Shown: positions 17,561 to 27,586, counted from the first letter of the stretch. The stretch: DNA of 41,664 nt from an uncultured Clostridia bacterium (GCA_947589485.1 CANQBK010000009.1:1-41664), one strand, 5' to 3'. The notes: a model not told the origin generated them from the letters alone. A program made the numbers and translations.

Positions 17561-18889
17561 GTGAAACACCGCAAAAATAAAATCACGGTTAAAAAAATAT
17601 TTTGCACCGCTCTTGCGGCTTTAACACTCGGAGCTTATGCCGTAACGGCTCTGCCGCAGTATACCGGTACGGGCATTACGGCACAGGCGGCTTCTGCATC
17701 TGTCGATTTTGAATACAGCAACGATGATTACGGCACAATCATTATAACAGGTTATAAAGGCACCTCATCAAATGTTGTTATACCGTCGGAGATAGACGGT
17801 AAAAGTGTTACAGAGATAGGCGAGCAAGCATTTTGGACTTGTACGGAACTGACAAGCGTAACAATTCCCGACAGTGTGGAATCAATAGGCAGACGTGCAT
17901 TTTACTGTTGTACAAAGCTGGCAGATATAACTATCCCCGACAGCGTGGAATCAATAAAAAGTTCCGCATTTGAAAGCTGTACGGAACTGAAAAAAATAAA
18001 AATAGGCAACGGCGTTAAATACATAGGCAATTCGGAAATGGGCGGTTCGATAATGGGTAATTCAATATTTTCCGGCTGTAAAGAACTGACAAATATTGAA
18101 GTAAGCGACGGAAATAAATACTATTCTTCACAAAACGGTATTTTGTTTAATAAGAATAAAACCAAATTAATTACTTATCCTGCCGGCAAAAACGGAGATT
18201 ATACCGTTCCTGGCACCGTTACGTCAATAGGTAACACAGCGTTTGAAAACTGTACAGAGCTTGAAAACGTAACAATTACCGACGATGTTACATCAATAGA
18301 AAAGTTTGCATTTATTGACTGCACAAAATTGAAAAAAGTAACAATCGGCAACGGTGTTACATCAATAGAAGAATCCTCATTTGCCGGCTGCACTGAGCTT
18401 AAAGACGTAACTATCGGCAACAATGTTACATCTATAAACGAATTTGCGTTTAGATATTGTATAAATTTGTCAAGTATTACGCTTCCAAACAGCGTTACCG
18501 AAATAGGTGACAGCGCATTTGAGGGCTGTACACGGTTGTCGAGCATAATTATTCCCGAAAGCGTTAAATCAATCGGAGCCAAAACATTTTCCAACTGTCC
18601 CGACCTGACGATTTACGCAAAAATCAACTCTTATGTACAGAAGTATGCCGATGACAATTCAATTAATTTTAAGTCCATAGACACAGAGCCGATAGACGGC
18701 AAACATAAAATTTCATTAAACGGCGAAAGTCAGGATACGGAAATGATTGTGTCCGAGCCGAAAGCCCCTAAGAGAAACGGCAGTCTGATTCAAATTATCT
18801 TAATTGTGATAGGAATTTTGTTAATTGTAGGTATAACCATCGCAGTAATTATCCCGAACAAAAGAAAATCAACTAACAACAAACAATAG
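17561..18889 (+). CDS. Membrane-anchored BspA-type leucine-rich-repeat protein
   Basis: 442 aa, GTG start with AGGGAGG 7 nt upstream. The signal peptide region shares LGAYxxTALPQYTGTGITAxAA with the upstream gene, showing duplication. About eleven LRR_5-type repeats follow, one interrupted by an insertion (about 165-215: NKYYSSQNGILFNKNKTK, TYPAGKNGDYTVPG) typical of BspA proteins. A C-terminal transmembrane helix (about 408-432) and a basic tail (NKRKSTNNKQ) anchor it. It lacks the Ig domains of its neighbour. The pair probably forms an operon giving one anchored and one released surface protein. The gene ends directly in repeat island 2. Confidence 0.9.
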   Translation: MKHRKNKITVKKIFCTALAALTLGAYAVTALPQYTGTGITAQAASASVDFEYSNDDYGTIIITGYKGTSSNVVIPSEIDGKSVTEIGEQAFWTCTELTSVTIPDSVESIGRRAFYCCTKLADITIPDSVESIKSSAFESCTELKKIKIGNGVKYIGNSEMGGSIMGNSIFSGCKELTNIEVSDGNKYYSSQNGILFNKNKTKLITYPAGKNGDYTVPGTVTSIGNTAFENCTELENVTITDDVTSIEKFAFIDCTKLKKVTIGNGVTSIEESSFAGCTELKDVTIGNNVTSINEFAFRYCINLSSITLPNSVTEIGDSAFEGCTRLSSIIIPESVKSIGAKTFSNCPDLTIYAKINSYVQKYADDNSINFKSIDTEPIDGKHKISLNGESQDTEMIVSEPKAPKRNGSLIQIILIVIGILLIVGITIAVIIPNKRKSTNNKQ

Positions 18890-19690
18890 CGCAGGCACTG
18901 CGCCTTGAGCGAAACTTTTGAATATGGGTACATAAATTTATGGCGCGCGAATGTACCTATCTCTTGCAGTAAGAGCGAACGGAGTGAGCGATAGCGCGAA
19001 TTGAGAGCGCAGGCACTGCGCATTTTCGCCCGCCTTTTTTAAAAGGCGGCAGGGTCAAGGGACAGCGTCCCTTGTCGCAGTCCGCAGACTGCGAAACTCT
19101 TATTACTTCAAAAAAGCAGGAGGGGCGAAAAACAGTCCGGTGGACTGTTTTTCGGTGGGGAACCCACGCAAGGGGTTCCCCGTAATTTTTTGTTTTCTTA
19201 TTTCTTAAAAATGAGAGTTAAGGGCTTCGCCCTTAAAACCCACCAAAGGCTCCGGCGCAGAGCCTGCGCCCCCGATTCGCGAAGTCGTTCGCTCCGCTCA
19301 CTCTTAACTCCGAACAACAAATGTTTTGACGCGGCATAAGTTAATATAATTGAAAATGATAGTTAAGGGCTTCGCCCTTAAAACCCACCAAAGGCTCCGG
19401 CGCAGAGCCTGCGCCCCCGATTCGCGAAGTCGTTCGCTCCGCTCACTCTTAACTCCGAACAACAAATGTTTTGACGCGGCATAAGTTAATATAATTGAAA
19501 ATGATAGTTAAGGGCTTCGCCCTTAAAAACCCACCAAAGGCTCTGCCTTTGGAATCCGCAAGCCTTTGAAAAGGCTTGACCGAAACTTTTGAATATGGGT
19601 ACATAAACTTATGGCGTGCGAATTGAGAGCGCAGGCACTGCGCCGCGAATCGCCTGCGCCGGCTCGGCACCGAAACTTTTAATTTTAGCT
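18890..19690. repeat. Intergenic repeat island 2 (mosaic of palindromic modules)
   Basis: No gene in over 800 bp. It lies between two convergent 3' ends (LRR protein on plus, ferredoxin on minus). It contains copies of all four modules seen in island 1, plus hairpin units of its own. Those include the GGGACAGCGTCCC unit near 19060, GCAGTCCGCAGACTGC near 19077-19092, and AAAAACAGTCCGGTGGACTG with its T-rich arm (about 19130-19152). The modules are separable and reordered relative to island 1, which argues for mosaic insertion, not one simple duplicated block. GC content is far above the flanking genes. Confidence 0.85.
19213..19540. repeat. 145-bp direct tandem repeat within island 2
   Basis: The unit starting GATAGTTAAGGGCTTCGCCC occurs at 19213 (as GAGAGTTAAG), 19358 and 19503, exactly 145 bp apart. 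The first two copies are nearly identical over their whole length. The third diverges after about 38 bp into module C. Each unit holds AGGGCTTCGCCCTT and GGCTCCGGCGCAGAGCC inverted repeats. Confidence 0.92.
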
Positions 19691-19715
19691 AACATAGACT
19701 ATTATCTGCATTTGT

Positions 19716-19903
19716 TTATTGGTCGGCTGTAATTGCTGAAACGGGACACGAGTCTACCGCTTCAAGTACATTTCCCTTTGCATCGCCCTCCGCCTCCGCA
19801 TAGGCTTCAGCTTTATCATCATCACCCATACGAAAAACCGACGGTTCAATTGTCGGACACAATCCACAACCTATACATATATCTTTATCAACAAAAGCTC
19901 TCA

Positions 19904-19904
<1 letters not shown>
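19716..19904 (-). CDS. Single-cluster 4Fe-4S ferredoxin
   Basis: 62 aa. CIGCGLC near residues 11-17 supplies three cluster cysteines, and the fourth is in VDSCPVSAI near residue 54. This is the pattern of small monocluster [4Fe-4S] ferredoxins with a long acidic loop between. The ATG overlaps the enolase stop by one base (TAATG) and uses the AGGGGAG site inside the enolase end, so it is translationally coupled. It is the last gene of the ldh-eno-ferredoxin operon, an odd partner set for a ferredoxin. It presumably carries low-potential electrons in fermentation; the redox partner is not shown by context. Confidence 0.92.
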
Positions 19905-21232
<1,328 letters not shown>

Positions 21233-21236
21233 CTAT

Positions 21237-22190
21237 TTATAAACGCACCGATGTTTCAATTACATCTTTGAGTGTATCTGCCGACCTTCTTAACGCTGTC
21301 TGTTCATTTTCGTTCAACTTGATGGGAACATCGCTTTCAACGCCGTCCTTGCCGATAATAACGGGCATACTAAGCGCAACATTGTATATACCGAAGTTCC
21401 CGTGCTGAATACTGGACACGGGTAAAATGGACTTTTCATCGCGTACAATAGCCTCACAAATACGCTTTACCGACATTGCAATACCGTAATAGGTTGCCTG
21501 CTTTTTATTTATAATTTCGTATGCACTGTTTTTTACGTCCTCAACTATATTTTTCATAGATTCCTTATGCTTAAAAAAGCCGCGCATTTCACAAAATTGA
21601 TTTATTTGAATACCCGAAACATTAGCACTGCTCCATGCGGCAATTTCACTGTCACCGTGTTCGCCTATTATAAATGCGTGTACACTTCGGCTGTCAACGT
21701 CAAGATGTTCTCCCAAAAGATATTTTAACCTTGCACTGTCAAGAACCGTACCGGAACCAAACACTCTGTTTTCGGGATAGCCGCTCAACCTTGCGGCAGT
21801 ATAAGTCAAAATATCAACGGGATTTGCAACTACAAGAAGAATTGCATCTTTGTTTCTGCTTGTAATTTGCGGAATAATTGACTTAAAAATTCCTACGTTT
21901 TTATTAACAAGCTCCAACCGTGTTTCACCCGGCTTTTGATTTGCACCCGCAGCCAAAATAATAAGCGACGCATCGGAAATATCGTCATACGTTCCAGCAT
22001 ATATCTGCATAGGCTTTGCAAACGGGAGTCCGTGACTTATGTCGAGAGCTTCCCCTTCTGCTTTGTCCTCGTTGGAATCAATAAGAACCATTTCCGAAAA
22101 CAGTCCGCTCTGCATAATTGCAAACGCCGATGAGGCTCCCACATATCCGCAGCCGATAACCGCAACCTTTCTGTTGTTTATTTCGCTCAT
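21237..22190 (-). CDS. ldh: L-lactate dehydrogenase
   Basis: 317 aa. N-terminal NAD-binding VAVIGCGYVGASSAFA; AAGANQKPGETRLELV carries the glutamine that distinguishes lactate from malate dehydrogenases plus the loop arginine. DSARLKYLLGE and the catalytic histidine in IIGEHGDSEIAAWS are present. Reduces pyruvate to L-lactate with NADH. AAGGA lies 9 nt before the ATG. First gene of the operon with eno and a ferredoxin. A 15-bp palindrome at 22308-22322 lies upstream but does not match the Rex consensus. Pairing with enolase links two steps of lower glycolysis to lactate formation. Confidence 0.97.
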   Translation of the reverse strand: MSEINNRKVAVIGCGYVGASSAFAIMQSGLFSEMVLIDSNEDKAEGEALDISHGLPFAKPMQIYAGTYDDISDASLIILAAGANQKPGETRLELVNKNVGIFKSIIPQITSRNKDAILLVVANPVDILTYTAARLSGYPENRVFGSGTVLDSARLKYLLGEHLDVDSRSVHAFIIGEHGDSEIAAWSSANVSGIQINQFCEMRGFFKHKESMKNIVEDVKNSAYEIINKKQATYYGIAMSVKRICEAIVRDEKSILPVSSIQHGNFGIYNVALSMPVIIGKDGVESDVPIKLNENEQTALRRSADTLKDVIETSVRL

Positions 22191-22307
22191 TTTACCAGTC
22201 CTTAATAAAAATATTTTTCTAAGGCGCCGGACAGCCCTGCTTTACAGGTTATTATTTCCGAAAATTTTCTTTTTATCCAAATGTATTTATTATTTGCAGG
22301 GTATTAA

Positions 22308-22322
22308 TATACTTTAAGTATA
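22308..22322. promoter_or_regulatory. Palindrome upstream of ldh (possible operator)
   Basis: TATACTT-T-AAGTATA, seven paired bases on each side of one central base, about 120 nt upstream of the ldh start. It could be an operator or a chance AT-rich palindrome. It does not resemble the TTGTTAA-type Rex site. Confidence 0.25.
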
Positions 22323-22380
22323 ATAATTGATTTATATAATTAAAAGTATAAATATTTTTAAAAATTTTTTTAAAATCCTC

Positions 22381-22409
22381 TTGCAATTTACAAAAAGATA
22401 TGGTATTCT
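22381..22409 (+). promoter_or_regulatory. rrf: Promoter of the isolated 5S rRNA gene
   Basis: TTGCAA (22381-22386), a 17-nt spacer ending in TGG, and TATTCT (22404-22409) with the TGn extended -10. It is placed about 35 nt before the mature 5S start, as expected for a dedicated rRNA promoter. Confidence 0.65.
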
Positions 22410-22444
22410 TATAAAGTCGTTTGAAGCGATGTAAAAATTAATAA

Positions 22445-22560
<116 letters not shown>

Positions 22561-22568
22561 ACCAAAAT

Positions 22569-22600
22569 AACCGTCCAATAGGGCGGTTGTTTTATTTTAT
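22569..22600 (+). terminator. Intrinsic terminator of the 5S rRNA gene
   Basis: AACCGTCC-AATA-GGGCGGTT forms an 8-bp stem with one G-U pair and a tetraloop, followed by GTTTTATTTTAT. It starts 8 nt after the 5S 3' end. Confidence 0.88.
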
Positions 22601-22645
22601 AAAAAAATTGAATTTGACATAACCTTAACTATGTTTAGAAATCTC

Positions 22646-22685
22646 AAAAAGGAATAAGCATAACCGTTGTGCTTATCCCTTTTTA
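22646..22685 (-). terminator. Terminator of prfC (bidirectional form)
   Basis: On the minus strand, AAAAAGGGATAAGCA pairs with TGCTTATTCCTTTTT around a short loop and ends in a T-run. It begins 14 nt after the prfC stop and could also stop plus-strand readthrough from the 5S gene. Confidence 0.8.
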
Positions 22686-22699
22686 TATTGCAGGCTTGA

Positions 22700-24289
22700 T
22701 TAGTTTTTGCTGAAATCGGACAGCCGCAAACCCTCATTATGTTCAAGCGCCCATGTTACGTTCCATTCACTGCTGAACAGAAGCAAATGCTTGCCCTTTA
22801 AATCTTGAATACGTCTTGTGTCGGACGTAAGATTAAGCGTTTTGGGGTCAATGTCGTCATTGTCAATCCAACGTATAAGCTCATACGGCATATTTTCGAG
22901 AACAATATCAACATTATATTCATTTTTAAGTCTGTACTCCAAGACCTCAAACTGAAGTACACCCACAACGCCGACAATAACTTCTTCCATACCTCCGCCC
23001 AAATTTTGGAATATTTGAATTGCGCCCTCCTGTGCAATTTGGGAAATTCCCTTTACAAACTGCTTACGCTTCATTGTGTCTTTCAGTCTTACCTGTGCAA
23101 AATGTTCCGGAGCAAAAGTGGGAATACCCTCAAAGCACACCTTGTTTGACGGAGAACAGACGGTGTCGCCTATTGAAAATATACCCGGGTCAAACACGCC
23201 TATAATATCACCCGCATAAGCCTCGTCAATAACCTCACGGTCCTGCGCCATAAGCTGCTGCGGCTGCGAAAGCCGCATTTTTCTGTTTCCCTGTATATGG
23301 CAGACCTCCATCTGTTTTTCATATTTGCCCGAACAAATACGCATAAACGCAATTCTGTCACGATGTGATTTATTCATATTTGCTTGAATCTTAAACACAA
23401 AGGCAGAAAAATTATCATCAAACGGGTCAACAATTCCGTCAACGGTTTTTCTGGGAAGCGGCGGAGTTGTCATTTTAAGGAAATCCGCAAGAAACGGCTC
23501 TACTCCAAAATTTGTCAATGCAGAACCAAAAAACACGGGCGTAAGCCTTCCGTGGCGTACCGCATCAAGGTCAAGCTCGTCACCGGCACCCTCAAGAAGC
23601 TCAATATCATCTGTTAATGTTTGAGCCAATGTATCGCCGAGTTTCTCGTTCAAAGTCGGGTCATCTATTTTCAGTGCATCCATATCGACTTCACGCTGAC
23701 CGTTGTTTGCGGTAAACATAAGAATTTCTTTTTTAGCAAAGTCATATACACCCTTAAAATCTCTGCCGCATCCTATGGGCCAGTTCATAGGGCATGTGTG
23801 AATACCCAACACTTCCTCAATATCATCAAGCAGTTCATACGGACTTTTTGCCTCACGGTCCATTTTGTTTATAAAGGTAAAAATCGGTATGTCACGGAGC
23901 AAACATACCCTAAACAGCTTTCTTGTTTGTGCCTCTACACCTTTTGAGGCATCTATAACCATTACTGCGGAGTCGGCTGCCATAAGGGTACGGTAGGTAT
24001 CCTCCGAAAAGTCTTGGTGTCCCGGTGTATCTATAATATTAACGCAATATCCCCCGTAGTTAAACTGCATTACGGACGAAGTAACCGAAATACCGCGCTG
24101 TTTTTCAATTTCCATCCAGTCGGAAACGGCGTGTTTATCCGTTTTTTTACCTTTGACGGAACCTGCAAGCTGAATAGTTCCCGTATAGAGCAGCAGCTTT
24201 TCGGTAAGAGTAGTTTTACCCGCATCAGGATGTGAAATTATTGCAAATGTTCTTCTTTTATCTATTAAATCCTTATTTGAAATCGACAA
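22700..24289 (-). CDS. prfC: Peptide chain release factor 3
   Basis: 529 aa with the start chosen here, the usual RF3 length. GTPase that recycles RF1/RF2 after peptide release. G1 is SHPDAGKTTLTEKLLL, G3 IIDTPGHQDFSEDT and G4 TFINKMDREA, followed by translation-factor domain II and the RF3 C-terminal domain (VGVVGVLQFEVLEYRLKNEY). The frame is open further upstream to an ATG at 24322. However, GGAGG followed after 7 nt by TTG at 24289 gives the standard N-terminus ahead of NKDLIDKRRTFAIISH, so TTG is preferred. Monocistronic, with its own terminator at 22646-22685. Confidence 0.96.
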   Translation of the reverse strand: MSISNKDLIDKRRTFAIISHPDAGKTTLTEKLLLYTGTIQLAGSVKGKKTDKHAVSDWMEIEKQRGISVTSSVMQFNYGGYCVNIIDTPGHQDFSEDTYRTLMAADSAVMVIDASKGVEAQTRKLFRVCLLRDIPIFTFINKMDREAKSPYELLDDIEEVLGIHTCPMNWPIGCGRDFKGVYDFAKKEILMFTANNGQREVDMDALKIDDPTLNEKLGDTLAQTLTDDIELLEGAGDELDLDAVRHGRLTPVFFGSALTNFGVEPFLADFLKMTTPPLPRKTVDGIVDPFDDNFSAFVFKIQANMNKSHRDRIAFMRICSGKYEKQMEVCHIQGNRKMRLSQPQQLMAQDREVIDEAYAGDIIGVFDPGIFSIGDTVCSPSNKVCFEGIPTFAPEHFAQVRLKDTMKRKQFVKGISQIAQEGAIQIFQNLGGGMEEVIVGVVGVLQFEVLEYRLKNEYNVDIVLENMPYELIRWIDNDDIDPKTLNLTSDTRRIQDLKGKHLLLFSSEWNVTWALEHNEGLRLSDFSKN

Positions 24290-24398
24290 TGCTTTTCCTC
24301 CAAAACGTAATATTATTTTCAATGTTCCAAAGATATATTTTAAACCATTGACAAAGAATAATCAAGTTTATTTCTCCAATTGATAAAAACTCCGAAGA

Positions 24399-24450
24399 GA
24401 AAAACGCAAAAATATTCGGCTGCCGTAAACGGCATATACGGCAGCCGAAT
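24399..24450 (-). terminator. Intrinsic terminator of the tcdA-like gene
   Basis: A perfect 13-bp inverted repeat ATTCGGCTGCCGT / ACGGCAGCCGAAT (24414-24450) with a short loop. On the minus strand it is followed by ATTTTTGCGTTTTT. It lies 70 nt beyond the gene end. Confidence 0.85.
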
Positions 24451-24520
24451 GTTTTGTTTTACTCATAGTATAATATACAATAAGTATATTTATTATTACA
24501 TTGTCCGTTACCGACTGTCC

Positions 24521-25231
24521 TTAATTTTTTATCAAATCCTTAATAACCTCACCGGCGGCAATAAGTCCCGCAACGGACGGTACAAAGGCTATACTCGCCG
24601 GTATTATTTTATGGGATTCAGGATCCGTTTCCTTTGTTTTTGGGACAGTCGGTTCCTCCTTTGAGTAAACAACTTTAAGATTCTTTATACCTCTCGATTT
24701 TAATTCTTTCCGCATAACACGGGCAAGAGGACAAACAGAGGTCTTGTATATATCGGATACTTCAAACCGTGACGGATCCAGCTTGTTGCCGGCTCCCATT
24801 GAAGAAATAACAGGCACACCCACATCGCAGGCACGGCACACAATAGACAGCTTTGCCTTTACGGTATCAACAGCGTCTATTATATAATCGTATTGTGAAA
24901 AATCAAACATTTCTTCGGTTTCGGGCGAATAGAAAACATTATACAATTTCAGCTTAATGTTCGGGTTTATATCTTTGACACGTTCGGCGGCTGCCTGTAC
25001 TTTTGTAAGCCCCACGGTAGACGACAGCGCAATAATTTGACGGTTTATATTTGATATACTTACTGTATCCTTATCTATAAGATCAAGCGCCCCTACTCCG
25101 CTGCGTGCAAGAGCTTCAACGGCATAACCGCCCACGCCGCCTATTCCGAAAACTGCCACTCTGGCTGCGGACAATTTTTCTAATGCTTCACTGCCTATTA
25201 AAAGTTCGGTTCTTGAAAATCTGTTTTCCAT
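24521..25231 (-). CDS. tcdA: tRNA threonylcarbamoyladenosine dehydratase-type E1-like protein
   Basis: 236 aa, ThiF/MoeB/HesA (E1-like) superfamily. The ATP-binding GIGGVGGYAVEALARSGVG lies near the N-terminus. DLIDKDTVSISNINRQI follows, with the substrate-binding Asp and Arg, then IIDAVDTVKAKLSI, and SSMGAGNKLDPSRFEV, typical of TcdA/CsdL proteins. These cyclise t6A to ct6A in tRNA. Start: an earlier ATG at 25258 has no ribosome binding site. The ATG at 25231 has AAGGGGA about 10 nt upstream and gives the usual start MENRFSRTELLIG. Stands alone between two terminators. Confidence 0.92.
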   Translation of the reverse strand: MENRFSRTELLIGSEALEKLSAARVAVFGIGGVGGYAVEALARSGVGALDLIDKDTVSISNINRQIIALSSTVGLTKVQAAAERVKDINPNIKLKLYNVFYSPETEEMFDFSQYDYIIDAVDTVKAKLSIVCRACDVGVPVISSMGAGNKLDPSRFEVSDIYKTSVCPLARVMRKELKSRGIKNLKVVYSKEEPTVPKTKETDPESHKIIPASIAFVPSVAGLIAAGEVIKDLIKN

Positions 25232-25269
25232 AACTGATAAATCCCCTTTAGCTTTCATACATCAATAAT

Positions 25270-25313
25270 AATAAATCTTCAATGTATATTAAACCATACA
25301 TTGAAGATTTATT
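25270..25313 (-). terminator. Hairpin/terminator after the transglutaminase-like gene
   Basis: A perfect 18-bp inverted repeat: AATAAATCTTCAATGTAT (25270-25287) and its complement at 25296-25313, with an 8-nt loop. It is located 26 nt beyond the stop. The stem is AT-rich and is followed on the minus strand by ATTATTATTG, not a clean T-run, so termination efficiency is uncertain. Confidence 0.55.
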
Positions 25314-25338
25314 GTTTAATTCGGAAATATTTGAATGT

Positions 25339-27414
25339 TTAATATTTCGGTGTGGGGCTTGTGCAGCGGTTCAAATTAATATCAAATTTATGATCCTTTG
25401 TTATTACAGAATCAGGCACAAGGAAGTAATCGTAAACAAGAATATCGGACGTGCTTATGGGGTCGTCCCACGTTACATCTATGTTGTACCAATTATTGTC
25501 AATCTTTACTTGGTTCCACATATGTTCGGCATATCCGCCCATACCGTATGCTTTACCCGTTACTATTTCCGTATCTATACCCGCACTCAGCGCCATTGCC
25601 TGGAAAGTCTCGGCATAGCCTTGACATACGGCTTTGTGCTGTTGGATAACGCCCTTTACGGTATAACTCGACTGCGGTATCGTACCCTTGTTATAGTTGT
25701 CAATATCATATTCGGTATTGTTTACTATCCAGTCGTGAATCTTTTTAACCTTTTGTATTTCCGTCATAGATGATGTAACTATTTTTTTCGCTGTTGTTTT
25801 CGCAAGTTCATAATCATCATTTACTTTTGACGAAACAGTCAAGCCGTAATACTGCGAAAGATATTTCCCCGTTGCGTCCTTAGCGGCTATCCTTACCGTA
25901 TAATTTCCCGACTTATACGGGGCGTCGAAAACCGCAGATGTGTTTTCCGAGTAGTCTTTTACATCTATCCATTTTCCGTCGGAACCCTTATATGAATACT
26001 TGTATGTGTACGGAAGAACGCCTCCCGAATAGCTTGCCCTTGCAACAACGGAACCTCCCGAATTTGTATACGTCACCGCCTGCGAGCCGTTGTTTTTAAA
26101 TTCGGATTTTGTATCCTTTTTAACGGTTATGTTCAGATATTTTGAAGTATAGCTGCCAACAGCATCGTTTGAAGCGACCCTCACGGTATAATTTCCCGGC
26201 TCGGACGGCATTTTTATTCTTGCGCTTGAATCGGACGAATTTTTGACAACATAAACCCAATCTTCATTATCTTTCCTGTAAGAATAGGTATATGTATAAG
26301 GCTCGACTCCTCCGCTAAAGCTCGGAACAGCGGTTATTGACCAATCAGCCCACGTCGACCCCGTGCTTAACTTTGAGCCGCTTTCCTTAAATGTTTTTCC
26401 CGTATCCTTTTTGACCTTTATGTTAAGGTATTTTGAAGTGTAGGCTCCAACCGAATCCTTTGCGGCTATCCTTACCGTATAATTCCCCGCCTTGGACGGC
26501 ATTTTTATCTTTTGGCTTGAAGATGTAACATAACCCGTAACATCAGTCCAATCTCCGCCGTCTTGTTTATAAGAATACTTGTAAGTATAAGGCATAACGC
26601 CGCCTGTAAAGTTACCCGATGCGGTTATTGACCAGTCCGCCCATGTGGACGACGTACTCAATTTTGAACCGTTTTCCTTAAATGTTTTTCCCGTATCTTT
26701 TCTTACCTTTATGTCAAGATATTTTGAAACATAAGTACCGACAGAATCCCTTGCGGCTATCCTTACCGTATAGTTTCCCGCCTCGGACGGCATTTTTATT
26801 TTTTGGCTTGATGAGGTAACATAACCCGTAACATCAGTCCATTCTCCGCTGCCCTGTTTATAAGAATACTTGTAATTGTACGGCAATACGCCGCCTTCCG
26901 GAACTGTACTTGCGGTAATAGTCCAGTCCGCCCATGTATTGTAGGAGCTAAGCTCCGCTTTTGTTTGGGTAAATGTGGTTTTTGTGTCTTTCTTTACGGT
27001 TATGTAAAGATATTTTGAAGTATATGAGCCGTTCGAGTCCTTTGCCGCTATTCTTACTGTGTAGTTACCGCCGGTCGACGGCATAACTATACTTTGTGTT
27101 TTGGACGAAGTGTATCCCGTTACATCTTTCCACTCTCCGCTGCCCAATCTGTAAGAGTATTTGTAAGTAAAACTACCTGTTCCGCCCTTAAACGAAGCGT
27201 ATGCCTTTATCGTCCAGCCTGCCCACGTTGACGAAGCGCTCAGCCTTGAGCCGTTATCGCTCGGCGGAGCAGCCGCAGAAGCACTGAAAGCATAACCATT
27301 TTCATTATAAGATTTGTTAAAAAAACCCGATACAAAGGCACCGGAAACAACGATTGCCGACGCAAGGGCAACCGCTGAGATTTTTCGCAACAAACGGTTC
27401 TTTGATTTTTCCAT
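25339..27414 (-). CDS. Secreted transglutaminase-like protein with five Ig-like repeats
   Basis: 691 aa. An N-terminal signal peptide (basic start, hydrophobic core about 12-30, Ala-rich cleavage region near 45-50) precedes five repeats of about 92 residues. Four share the motif STWADWTI or close variants plus KYSYRxGSGEW, GNYTVRIAAKDS and SKYLxIxVKKDT; the fifth is divergent. The C-terminus (about 520-691) is a transglutaminase-like domain: KIHDWIVNNTEYD, Cys in HKAVCQGYAETFQ, His in AEHMWNQV, Asp in IDVTWDDP. The ribosome binding site GGGAGG precedes the ATG by about 7 nt. No sortase or membrane anchor. Probable cell-surface cysteine protease or crosslinking enzyme; substrate unknown. Confidence 0.9.
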   Translation of the reverse strand: MEKSKNRLLRKISAVALASAIVVSGAFVSGFFNKSYNENGYAFSASAAAPPSDNGSRLSASSTWAGWTIKAYASFKGGTGSFTYKYSYRLGSGEWKDVTGYTSSKTQSIVMPSTGGNYTVRIAAKDSNGSYTSKYLYITVKKDTKTTFTQTKAELSSYNTWADWTITASTVPEGGVLPYNYKYSYKQGSGEWTDVTGYVTSSSQKIKMPSEAGNYTVRIAARDSVGTYVSKYLDIKVRKDTGKTFKENGSKLSTSSTWADWSITASGNFTGGVMPYTYKYSYKQDGGDWTDVTGYVTSSSQKIKMPSKAGNYTVRIAAKDSVGAYTSKYLNIKVKKDTGKTFKESGSKLSTGSTWADWSITAVPSFSGGVEPYTYTYSYRKDNEDWVYVVKNSSDSSARIKMPSEPGNYTVRVASNDAVGSYTSKYLNITVKKDTKSEFKNNGSQAVTYTNSGGSVVARASYSGGVLPYTYKYSYKGSDGKWIDVKDYSENTSAVFDAPYKSGNYTVRIAAKDATGKYLSQYYGLTVSSKVNDDYELAKTTAKKIVTSSMTEIQKVKKIHDWIVNNTEYDIDNYNKGTIPQSSYTVKGVIQQHKAVCQGYAETFQAMALSAGIDTEIVTGKAYGMGGYAEHMWNQVKIDNNWYNIDVTWDDPISTSDILVYDYFLVPDSVITKDHKFDINLNRCTSPTPKY

Positions 27415-27551
27415 TAACCTGCCTCCCGATAAATTTCAATAATAAGCAGCAGATTTTGTCGGCTTTAATCAACTGCTGCGGTTTAATACAGTCGGGGCGT
27501 TATAAAGCCCTTAAACCGTACCGATTATACAACCGACGTCGACACCTTTTT
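27415..27551 (-). promoter_or_regulatory. Structured 5' leader of the transglutaminase-like gene
   Basis: On the minus strand the predicted leader (about 137 nt) has two adjacent hairpins. CGGTTTAA...TTAAACCG (27518-27479) has an inner GGGC/GCCC pairing. GCAGCAG...CTGCTGC (27479-27446) follows directly. Neither matches a riboswitch class I know. The rest of 27415-27722 holds two divergent promoters and no gene. Confidence 0.4.
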
Positions 27552-27557
27552 TATTGG

Positions 27558-27586
27558 ATTATATCAAATTATCACTTTGCTGTAAA
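27558..27586 (-). promoter_or_regulatory. Promoter of the transglutaminase-like gene
   Basis: Minus strand: TTTACA (27586-27581), a 17-nt spacer, TATAAT (27563-27558). Predicted start near 27551. Confidence 0.6.

Noticed and set aside
22308-22322. Rex operator upstream of ldh
   Set aside because: The palindrome TATACTT-T-AAGTATA does not match the TTGTTAA-type Rex site; kept only as a weak operator candidate.
24290-24322. ATG at 24322 as the prfC start
   Set aside because: No ribosome binding site there, whereas GGAGG with 7-nt spacing precedes TTG at 24289 and gives a 529-aa protein, the usual RF3 length.
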